Shown here: piece by piece, positions 52,225 to 58,304 of the stretch
Layout of the letters: each line of letters starts with the position of its first letter
How positions within the stretch are numbered: position 1 is the stretch's first letter
DNA from: a bacterium
Lineage (GTDB): Bacteria > Vulcanimicrobiota > Xenobia > Xenobiales > JADMJV01
NCBI GenBank assembly: GCA_018266105.1
Contig: JAFEBA010000030.1
Span: 1-58,304 of the forward strand
Reading direction: 5' to 3'
DNA: 58,304 bases
The notes under the pieces: model-generated
What the model saw: only the letters and a program-made list of their open reading frames with translations
What the model was told of the DNA's origin: nothing
The model's database searches: none
Program-made: the position numbers and the translations under genes

Positions 52225-52545
52225 ATGACGACGATGAAGAAAATTTGCCCTGACCTGGTGGCCATGTCGGACGACGAACTTCGGGACTTCTGGCGCCACA
52301 ACAACCCTGCCCAACTCAAGCGCCTGGGAGATCGCCTGCTGGCGGAATCCTTACCCAGAGTCGAGACCCGGGTCTGCGACTTCTACGCCAAAGACCTCTC
52401 GCAATTGCGCCAGTCAGCCGGCCTGACAGTGGGCCAGGCCGCCCAATTGCTAGACGTCACGCCCGTGATCGTGATGTCCTGGGAAAGCGGCGAAGTTCGC
52501 CCTCCGGCCAGCCTCTCACTGATCTACGCTCAGACCGTCAAGTAG
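52225..52545 (+). CDS. XRE-type helix-turn-helix protein
   Basis: 106 residues. The N-terminal half is a helical region with acidic patches (SDDELRDFWRHNN). The C-terminal half is a Cro/C1-type HTH: LRQSAGLTVGQAAQLLDVTPVIVMSWESGE, where QAAQLLDVTP is the turn region and MSWE the recognition helix end. The ATG at 52225 is followed by another at 52234, and neither has a clear SD. It is probably a small regulator. Its 3' end overlaps RpiA by 16 bases in convergent fashion. Confidence 0.8.
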   Translation: MTTMKKICPDLVAMSDDELRDFWRHNNPAQLKRLGDRLLAESLPRVETRVCDFYAKDLSQLRQSAGLTVGQAAQLLDVTPVIVMSWESGEVRPPASLSLIYAQTVK

Positions 52546-53249
52546 GTAGGCGGTGCCGGGTAGAAGTGCTGAACCTGCGCCTCCCCGGCCTCATTGCCCA
52601 CCACCAGGGTGCTGGTCAGCCCAAGGAAGAGACCGGTCTCAACCACGCCGGTTAGCGACTTGAGAGCGGCGTGCACTTTGTCCGGCTGGCCCATGGGACC
52701 AAACCGGCAATCGAAGATAAAGTGCCCCTGGTCAGTTCGAAAAGGGGAGCCTTCCTTCTGACGTAACTGCACCTGCCCACCCAGCAATTCAATCCGCTTC
52801 TGCAGCCCCGACCAGCCAAATGGAACAACCTCTACCGGCACGGCCCAACCTTCCCCCAGTTGCTGCACGCGCTTGCCTTCGTCCACCATGATGACCAGGC
52901 GAGTACTGGCCGTGGCCACCAGCTTCTCACGCAGGAGTGCCCCCCCGCCCCCTTTGATGAGCCGCCCCTCAGGATCAACCTCGTCTGCCCCGTCCAGGGT
53001 CAGATCGATCCGCTGAAAGTCAGGGTAGCCCGGCACCAGGACAATGTTTGCCTTGCGCGCTTCCTCAGCCATGGCCTCCGAGGTGGCCACCGCCTGAATC
53101 TTCAGTCCTTCAGCCACACGCTGAGCCAACAAGCGAACCATCTCCAGCGAGGTCGAACCGGTTCCCAAACCCACAACCATGCCGTCCTCGACCAACTGCA
53201 CGGCAGCCCGAGCGGCAGCCTTCTTGGAAGCCTCAAAACTCACCGACAT
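52530..53249 (-). CDS. rpiA: Ribose-5-phosphate isomerase A
   Basis: 239 residues. It converts ribose 5-phosphate and ribulose 5-phosphate in the non-oxidative pentose phosphate pathway. Signatures are GLGTGST (27-33), DGADEVD (86-92) and KGGGGALLREK (99-109), containing the catalytic Asp, Glu and Lys. The ATG at 53249 follows GGAGAAGGAG on the minus strand, a strong SD. The frame continues upstream, but that part overlaps PcnB out of frame. The start lies within the last 17 bases of PcnB, so the two are probably translationally coupled. Confidence 0.96.
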   Translation of the reverse strand: MSVSFEASKKAAARAAVQLVEDGMVVGLGTGSTSLEMVRLLAQRVAEGLKIQAVATSEAMAEEARKANIVLVPGYPDFQRIDLTLDGADEVDPEGRLIKGGGGALLREKLVATASTRLVIMVDEGKRVQQLGEGWAVPVEVVPFGWSGLQKRIELLGGQVQLRQKEGSPFRTDQGHFIFDCRFGPMGQPDKVHAALKSLTGVVETGLFLGLTSTLVVGNEAGEAQVQHFYPAPPTYLTV

Positions 53250-54621
53250 CTCCTTCTCCGGGTGCCCGGCGGCGACGAATGCGTCGGCGCCCCCGGTCAC
53301 CCCCTTCGACCGGCTTGCGCACAACGTCCTGACGCAATCCCGTGGGTGGACGAGGGGGAGCTGCAGCCCGGCGCCTGTCCTCCAGACGCTGACTCCAGTA
53401 TTCGAATTCAGGCTGATAGGCGGGCACTTCGGCGGCGAAAAACTCCAGCAAGCGAAGGGCCTCGGCAAAGCCTTCGCGTTCCTCGAGCGGGCGCCCCTGA
53501 CCACGTTTACGCTTGCGACGCAAGGCCAGCCGTCGGAACAACCCCAGGGTCAGGCTCATCATTTCGGCCTCACGCCGAGCGAGACCAAGACGAGTGACGC
53601 AATCGAAGACAGCCGTATTCCAACGCTCACCCTCATCCTCACCGCTCAACAGACCCTCCATGAGAGCGATGGGCAAAACCCAAAAACAAAAGAGCAAAGG
53701 ACGACTCAATTTGCCCTGTCCACGCTGCTGGTCACACCGACGTAGCAGGCGGTAAATCAGCTTGCCGTCCGGATCATACTCCAGTCCGCCGCGAGCGGCG
53801 ATGCGCAGATAGGCCTCCAGGTGAAAATCCATGGCTTCCAGCAAGCCGGATTCATCCATCAACTCCAACGAGCGAGCGGCCGCTCCCTCGTCCAACAGAC
53901 GACCAAGCTCTTCAGAAACGCGCGCGGGCGCGCTGCGCACGATCATCGGGGCCAGTCGTATCATGGCACGCCAGGTCTCAGCTTCGATGTCAAAACCCAG
54001 GCGCGCCGAAAATTTGATGGCCCGAACCATACGCACAGGGTCCTCTTGGAAGCGCTGCATCGGATCGCCGATGGTGCGCACCATCTGAGCCTGGATATCC
54101 TGCAGCCCGCCCACATAATCGATGAGGGAAAAGCCGGCGATGTCATAAAAAAGACTGTTGATGGTGAAATCGCGCCGTTCCGCGTCCTGCCGGGGGGAAC
54201 CGAAACGATTGTCGTCTACCACCAGCAAATCAGCCTCTTCCTCACCTCCTCTGCTCTCCAGATCGGGATGGGCTCGAAAGGTTGACAGCTCGATAATCTT
54301 GCCGTCCGGGTAGTGCAGGTGAGCCAATCGAAAACGCCTGCCAATCAGGCGACAGTTTCGAAAAAGCCTTTTAACCTGAGCTGGTCGGGCCGAAGTCACG
54401 ATATCGAAGTCCTTGGGACGACGCCCCAGCAGCAGATCGCGCACTCCGCCCCCGACCAGATAAGCGGTATGTCCGGCGCGATAGAGCCGGTAGAGAACTT
54501 TAATTGCATCGGCGTCAATATTACGCCTGGATATAGAGTGTCCCGAACGCGCCACTCGCACCGCCCCATCCGCGGGGGCTGACGGCGAGGACTGAGCCGG
54601 GTCGATTTCCTCTTCTAACAT
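53233..54621 (-). CDS. pcnB: Poly(A) polymerase / tRNA nucleotidyltransferase (PcnB-like)
   Basis: 462 residues of class II nucleotidyltransferase. It has GGGVRDLLLGRRPKDFD with Asp71 and Asp73, RRDFTINSLFYD and the helical head AMLEIPAR-type region (FSARLGFDIEAETWRAM). The opening HSISRRNIDADAIKVLYRL and FRNCRLIGRRFRLAH match PcnB of E. coli, which adds A tails to RNA 3' ends. A CCA-adding role cannot be excluded because the subfamilies are close. The C-terminal 40 residues are basic (RRRIRRRRAP). The ATG at 54621 is preceded by AAGGTAAGG. Confidence 0.88.
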   Translation of the reverse strand: MLEEEIDPAQSSPSAPADGAVRVARSGHSISRRNIDADAIKVLYRLYRAGHTAYLVGGGVRDLLLGRRPKDFDIVTSARPAQVKRLFRNCRLIGRRFRLAHLHYPDGKIIELSTFRAHPDLESRGGEEEADLLVVDDNRFGSPRQDAERRDFTINSLFYDIAGFSLIDYVGGLQDIQAQMVRTIGDPMQRFQEDPVRMVRAIKFSARLGFDIEAETWRAMIRLAPMIVRSAPARVSEELGRLLDEGAAARSLELMDESGLLEAMDFHLEAYLRIAARGGLEYDPDGKLIYRLLRRCDQQRGQGKLSRPLLFCFWVLPIALMEGLLSGEDEGERWNTAVFDCVTRLGLARREAEMMSLTLGLFRRLALRRKRKRGQGRPLEEREGFAEALRLLEFFAAEVPAYQPEFEYWSQRLEDRRRAAAPPRPPTGLRQDVVRKPVEGGDRGRRRIRRRRAPGEGDVGEF

Positions 54622-54814
54622 GGGGCCTTACCTTTCCGGCATTACACATTTTACCTCCCTCGAAAGGACTCCCTGATCAACCACCGAAGCGCAGCCCGAA
54701 CAAGTGCACCCGTACCCGCCGGGAAACGGGAGGAGCTCCACTCCTCCTTCAAATAACAGGTGGCTCGCCGCGGGAAAAACAGGGCGACCACGCAAGTGAC
54801 TTGGGAGGAATTTC

Positions 54815-55426
54815 ATGGTGCGTTTACGAGGATTGCTGGTGGCTGGAGTTGGCCTCGCCCTCAGCCTGGCTGCCTGGTCGGACCCCAACTGGAAAACGTT
54901 GACCGACGCTCCGCGCGATTTTGAAGGACAGGGCTTCAATCACGAGCGCCCGATTCACACCCCCCACTCGGGTGGCGATGTGATCATCGAGATGCCCAAT
55001 GACGTCTGGGTAGTCAACTACGCCGGCGCCATGGGCGCGGACAAAGAATATTACAACGAGCAGATCGGCGCTCGCCTGGGCATCTGGGCCGGCTCCAGCC
55101 TGGAAGGCAAACAGCCACGCGCGGTCGTGAGCGAGTGGATTGGCAACATCAAGCAACTCACCGGCGGCGACTGGCAGGCCCCCAAAGCCACCAACATCGC
55201 CGGCACCCCGGTGGTGCAGTCCTGGGGCGTGGACGCCTTCGGCAACTACGCCTACCGCGTGGTGGCCTTCACCAAGTTCGGCGTCAACTATGCCATCGTG
55301 ACTCGGATCCCGTACGAGCACCGCTGGAACCGCGCTCTGGACGAAGACATGACCTCCATCATCAGCGAGAGCCACCTCAGCACGATGGCCGTCAAGCGCC
55401 AGATCAAGCGCCAAGAGCGCCGCTAA
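54815..55426 (+). CDS. Secreted protein of unknown function
   Basis: 203 residues, ATG with SD GGGAGGA 5-6 bases upstream. A signal peptide (LLVAGVGLALSLAAWS) precedes a domain rich in Gly, Asp, Trp and Tyr (DVIIEMPNDVWVVNYAGAMGADKEYY, split; GTPVVQSWGVDAFGNYAYRVV). The C terminus is basic and helical (MAVKRQIKRQERR). No motif recognised. It is followed without gap by the TolB-like gene, so the two are probably co-expressed in the periplasm. The upstream gap (54622-54814) holds a GGAGGAG/CTCCTCC inverted repeat at 54729-54747 and no gene. Confidence 0.75.
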   Translation: MVRLRGLLVAGVGLALSLAAWSDPNWKTLTDAPRDFEGQGFNHERPIHTPHSGGDVIIEMPNDVWVVNYAGAMGADKEYYNEQIGARLGIWAGSSLEGKQPRAVVSEWIGNIKQLTGGDWQAPKATNIAGTPVVQSWGVDAFGNYAYRVVAFTKFGVNYAIVTRIPYEHRWNRALDEDMTSIISESHLSTMAVKRQIKRQERR

Positions 55427-56347
55427 TTGTCTCCCAGGTTTCTGGGAACGGCTTTGACATTAGGGCTGGTGGTCCAAGCGACCGCCGGCCCTTTGTCTGA
55501 GCGTTTCCTGATCACGGCCCAGAGCGGCCCCCTGAGCAAAATCTTCGTGGTCCGACGGGACGGCCGCGATTGGCATCGACTCACCAACCAGGCAGGAAGC
55601 GAAGCCGACGCCGCCTATTCGCCCGCCCGAGGCGAGGTCTTCTATCGCAAACTGGTGCGCAACAACTGGGAACTGGCGGCCTGGAACCTGGACCGACGAG
55701 AAGAACGAATCATTCATCAACACCTGGCCCTGGAGCGACAACCGGCCCCTTCACCCGACGGGAGCCAGCTGGCCTTCACCAGCAACCGCTACGGCAACGA
55801 TGAGATCATGCTGTTGCGACTGGACCAACCCGACTCCGAGCCCGAGCGCCTCACCTGGGACCAGGGCCAGGACAGCAACCCCAACTGGTCACCGGACGGC
55901 AAAAGCCTTGTCTTCGCCAGCCGCCGCAACGGTCAATCCGATCTCTACTCGGTGGATGTCGAAACCGGCAAGCAGCGACGCCTGACCAACAGCAACCAGG
56001 ACGAGGTCGACCCCCGCTGGTCGCCCGACGGCGAAAAAATTCTTTTTCAAACCACCCGAACCCGTTACAGCCAGGGGCTGGTGGGTGTACTTCAGCTTCA
56101 AAACCTGGAGACCAGCTACTACCCGGAAGTTGGCGGATCAGCCCACCAGCCCAGCTGGTCGCCTGACGGAAACTCGATCCTTTACCTGGACTATCGCTCC
56201 GCCCGAGCTCCAAGCAGCCCCGCTCTCATGCTCTTCTCCCCGGGAACCCGCGAAGCCGAGCCCATCGTACTCTACAGACAGGAATTCGAACTCACCCGCT
56301 GGAGCTTTCGTCAGGCATCCTGGAATGTGGCCGGCTTAGGGCTTTAG
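55427..56347 (+). CDS. TolB-like WD40/PD40 propeller protein, exported
   Basis: 306 residues, TTG start right after the previous stop. A short signal peptide (FLGTALTLGLVVQATAG) leads into a beta-propeller of the PD40 type, with repeats of YSPARGE, PSPDGSQLAFTSNRYG, WSPDGKSLVFASRRNG, WSPDGEKILFQT and WSPDGNSILYLD. This is like the TolB propeller, but the N-terminal domain of TolB is missing. It likely acts in the periplasm in protein contacts. No Tol-Pal genes are nearby. Confidence 0.85.
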   Translation: MSPRFLGTALTLGLVVQATAGPLSERFLITAQSGPLSKIFVVRRDGRDWHRLTNQAGSEADAAYSPARGEVFYRKLVRNNWELAAWNLDRREERIIHQHLALERQPAPSPDGSQLAFTSNRYGNDEIMLLRLDQPDSEPERLTWDQGQDSNPNWSPDGKSLVFASRRNGQSDLYSVDVETGKQRRLTNSNQDEVDPRWSPDGEKILFQTTRTRYSQGLVGVLQLQNLETSYYPEVGGSAHQPSWSPDGNSILYLDYRSARAPSSPALMLFSPGTREAEPIVLYRQEFELTRWSFRQASWNVAGLGL

Positions 56348-56404
56348 CAAAGCCACATCATGTGGGTCACATCACAGCCTGAACGACCTATTTTGTGCTA
56401 ATTT

Positions 56405-56457
56405 GGGGGGTCCCCCCGCGGCCAAAAGAAAGAAAAGCCTTACCTGCTTGAGCAGGT
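56405..56457. promoter_or_regulatory. Two inverted repeats upstream of pilC
   Basis: GGGGGG-T-CCCCCC at 56405-56417 and ACCTGCT-TG-AGCAGGT at 56442-56457, both perfect. The first may end the TolB-like transcript. The second could be an operator: a weak -35 (TTGAGC, 56448) and -10 (TAACAG, 56471) overlap or follow it before the PilC start at 56508. Confidence 0.35.
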
Positions 56458-56507
56458 TCCGACCCTCCCTTAACAGAATGCCTCGGAGTTAACGACCGGA
56501 GACGAGC

Positions 56508-57734
56508 ATGGCAACCTTTACATTCAAAGCGGTAGATGAAAACGATCGGGTAATTCAAGGCACGTTGAACGCTCCCAGCGAGAACCTGGCGATGCTGAGA
56601 CTTAAGAAAGTCTACAAAAACGTGCTGGTATTGCGCGAAGAGCAAGTATCGGCTTCCTCGGGCGCTACGGTTTTCCAAAGCAGTCCTAAAGTTTCATACG
56701 AAGCCCTGGCAGTCTACACGCGTCAGTTGGCCACCATGATTGAAGCAGGCATCAGCATCAACCGGTGCCTGCGCTTCCTCACTCAAGGCGAAAGCGCGAA
56801 CCTGAACCTCGTGCTGGCGCGCGTTGCAGAAGGCGTGGAGCAAGGAAAGTCTCTCTCCAAGGCAATGTCGGAACAGCCTCGGGTGTTCAATGACACCTAC
56901 GTGGCCATGGTGAAAGCCGGTGAAACTTCGGGCGGCCTGGACTTGGCGCTGAAGAAGCTAGCCGACCTGATGGAAAAAGTTGTGACGATGAAGAAGCGAA
57001 TTCAGTCGACTTTCGCTTATCCCGCCGTTATTTTCGTCGTCTGTCTTGCGGTAATCTGTCTTTTCGTCTTTTACATTCTCCCTATGATGCTCCCGGTCTT
57101 CCTGTCCATGGGCGTCACACTTCCCTGGCCGACGCGCCTGCTTGTGTTCATTGTCAATACAGCGCGCGACCCTCGAGTCATGGTCCCACTCGGCGTCCTT
57201 TTCGTAGTGGGCCTGTACGTCTTCATCACAGTGATGAGAAACTCGAAAAATACGCCCCAGCTCAAGTATATGATCGACCTGAATCTACTGAAGATTCCTG
57301 TGGCCGGACCCCTTCTGTTGTTGAATGACCAGTCTCGTGTTCTCTATACGATGGCCACACTCTTGGACGCAGGCGTATCTCTGACTGACGTTTTAGCGAC
57401 CCTGGAGCTCATCGCTGGCAACCAGGTCCTGACTCAAAAACTCGGCTGGGCGCGACGCTCGATGCTGGACGGCGCCAGCGTTTATCGTGCTTTTGAAATG
57501 CATGACTGCTTCCCCCAAACCTGTCTTCAGATGATTAAAGTCGGTGAAGAAACCGGTAACCTCGCGGACATGGTCCGCCGCATCGGCCGGCTCTACGAAG
57601 AAGACGTGGAGATTCGACTGGACAACCTGGCCTCGATGCTCGAACCGATGATTATGGCGGTCATGGGCTCTATCGTGGGCTTCGTTGCGATCGCTGCCTT
57701 CATGCCGATGGTTGAATTGCTGGCCAACCTGTAA
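56508..57734 (+). CDS. pilC: PilC/GspF inner-membrane assembly protein
   Basis: 408 residues. This polytopic protein is the platform for type IV pilus or type II secretion assembly, contacting the assembly ATPase and prepilins. It starts MATFTFKAVDENDRVIQGTL and has two repeated GspF domains: LAVYTRQLATMIEAGISI with AGETSGGLD, then LYTMATLLDAGVSLTDVL with KVGEETGNLADM. Three membrane segments are seen (ICLFVFYILPMML, PLGVLFVVGLYVFI, and the C-terminal helix). GGAG lies before the ATG. No PilB/PilT ATPase is in the window, so it may complement the pilin-like genes elsewhere here. Confidence 0.95.
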   Translation: MATFTFKAVDENDRVIQGTLNAPSENLAMLRLKKVYKNVLVLREEQVSASSGATVFQSSPKVSYEALAVYTRQLATMIEAGISINRCLRFLTQGESANLNLVLARVAEGVEQGKSLSKAMSEQPRVFNDTYVAMVKAGETSGGLDLALKKLADLMEKVVTMKKRIQSTFAYPAVIFVVCLAVICLFVFYILPMMLPVFLSMGVTLPWPTRLLVFIVNTARDPRVMVPLGVLFVVGLYVFITVMRNSKNTPQLKYMIDLNLLKIPVAGPLLLLNDQSRVLYTMATLLDAGVSLTDVLATLELIAGNQVLTQKLGWARRSMLDGASVYRAFEMHDCFPQTCLQMIKVGEETGNLADMVRRIGRLYEEDVEIRLDNLASMLEPMIMAVMGSIVGFVAIAAFMPMVELLANL

Positions 57735-57739
57735 CCTCG

Positions 57740-58210
57740 ATGAAGACACTAACCGTTGCACTCCTGTGCATGCTGATGACGACGCTGACCAGTGCCAAGG
57801 TTCTAACCGATAAGTCCAAACAGTTCCAATACGAACTGCCGGACTCGTTCAAGGAGAAGGCGATCGGAAACCAGACTTCTTTCGTGAGCCCGGACGGCAA
57901 GATCGTAGTCACCTCAAATCTCATACCCAACAAGCAGAAGCTTCGCCTGGGCGAGCTCATGAATGGCTATGCCAGACTCCAGGACAACGCTGGCAAGCTG
58001 TACGTCCGCTCTGGCTCCGTCACCCTGGGGGGCACCGAAGGCATGGCCCTTGAAGTCAAAGACAAGAAAGAGAATCACACGGTTTCTCTAGCAACTTTAA
58101 ACCCCAAAGGCTTGGCCGTGGTGGTCATCAGCTTCAAAGCACCCATCGTAGCTGAGCCGGCTTTGTTTACCCAGCTTGTGGCCAGATCTTTCCGATGGCT
58201 GATCAAGTAA
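57740..58210 (+). CDS. Small exported protein, possible DcrB/PsbP-like fold
   Basis: 156 residues with a signal peptide (LTVALLCMLMTTLTSA). The mature domain (KQFQYELPDSFKEKA, GKIVVTSNLIPNKQKL, GGTEGMALEVKDKKENHTVSL, FTQLVARSFRWL) has the layout of PsbP/DcrB (DUF1795-like) alpha/beta domains, though no motif proves it. The ATG follows the PilC stop by 5 bases, so the two are likely co-transcribed. Function unknown. Confidence 0.7.
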   Translation: MKTLTVALLCMLMTTLTSAKVLTDKSKQFQYELPDSFKEKAIGNQTSFVSPDGKIVVTSNLIPNKQKLRLGELMNGYARLQDNAGKLYVRSGSVTLGGTEGMALEVKDKKENHTVSLATLNPKGLAVVVISFKAPIVAEPALFTQLVARSFRWLIK

Positions 58211-58228
58211 ATAACTTATAAAATAGGC

Positions 58229-58257
58229 TAGACAAGCCAGATCTCATTCGCTATAAT
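58229..58257 (+). promoter_or_regulatory. Sigma-70 promoter of the tRNA
   Basis: TAGACA (58229-58234), a 17-base spacer and TATAAT (58252-58257), a near-consensus promoter. Transcription should begin around 58264, some 14 bases before the tRNA. Confidence 0.85.
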
Positions 58258-58277
58258 GCGCCAGAGCCTGGGGATAT

Positions 58278-58304
58278 TCCGATGTAGCTCAGTGGTAGAG
58301 CAAC
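58278..58304 (+). tRNA. tRNA, 5' part only (cut by the window edge)
   Basis: TCCGATG (acceptor strand) followed by TA and the D arm GCTCAGTGGTAGAGC, matching positions 1 to about 25 of a tRNA. The anticodon lies outside the window, so the amino acid is unknown. The strong promoter just upstream supports it. Confidence 0.85.

Noticed and set aside
56360..56372. ATGTG-GGT-CACAT as a CRP/FNR-like site
   Set aside because: The spacer is 3 bases instead of 6, and it lies too close to the gene end to be convincing.
1..58304. CRISPR array, rRNA operon, insertion sequences or prophage genes
   Set aside because: No regularly spaced repeats, rRNA signatures, transposase or integrase motifs were seen.

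Overview
This window is a gene-dense stretch (every gap is shorter than 300 bases) of a GC-rich bacterial chromosome. No phage, insertion sequence, CRISPR array or rRNA was seen. It mixes housekeeping genes (RpiA, a PcnB/CCA-type nucleotidyltransferase, a HisC-like aminotransferase, a group 2 sigma-70 factor, a PhoB/WalR-type regulator, a tRNA at the right edge) with many type IV pilus/type II secretion-like genes and many proteins of unknown function. Two promoters place the transcription start at the start codon, so leaderless mRNAs are likely, while other genes have strong Shine-Dalgarno (SD) sequences. I cannot name the phylum. The pilin-rich content and poorly assignable proteins suggest an uncultured or little-sampled lineage.

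Layout. 1-8.1 kb: the 3' end of a hybrid histidine kinase, two giant pilin-like proteins (PilX/GspK-like head plus a beta-repeat body), an MscS channel and two small unknown genes. 8.1-20.5 kb: cardiolipin synthase, an MFS transporter, a mini-regulator with HTH and WCX-like parts, a secreted ankyrin protein, a secreted S15/CocE hydrolase, two divergent polytopic membrane proteins resembling GT-C glycosyltransferases, an EEP-family hydrolase and a zinc-ribbon protein. 20.6-25.8 kb: a Gln/Ala-rich helical protein with a Cys cluster near its centre, then an operon with fumarylacetoacetase and a FabH2-like ketoacyl synthase, whose first start codon lies inside an intrinsic terminator. 26-28.3 kb: a secreted PPC/DUF296 protein and a double-PilZ protein with abutting start codons, then the sigma factor.

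28.4-36.9 kb: a long co-oriented cluster with two class I amidotransferases, the HisC-like enzyme, a 1053-residue TPR protein, two prepilins and a third giant pilin-like protein. 36.97-41.06 kb: a compact five-gene operon with an unknown protein, two different P-loop ATPases resembling the BREX ATP-binding family (DUF2791, BrxC/BrxD-like), a stand-alone receiver domain and a lipoprotein. No BREX methylase, PglZ or helicase is present. 41.3-50.3 kb: an OPT transporter, then a zinc-ribbon/Hsp70-like ATPase followed by a GrpE-like protein, a convergent coiled-coil protein, a cysteine dioxygenase and a zinc-ribbon/propeller-like protein. 50.3-58.3 kb: a PhoR-like kinase whose phospho-acceptor His is replaced by Gln, its response regulator, an XRE-type protein, RpiA, PcnB, secreted and TolB-like proteins, PilC/GspF and the tRNA.

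The best candidates for undescribed biology are the twin-ATPase/receiver/lipoprotein operon, the Zn-ribbon Hsp70/GrpE-like pair, the giant beta-repeat pilins and the Cys-centred helical protein. Gene functions are read from motifs by eye and no database search was run.
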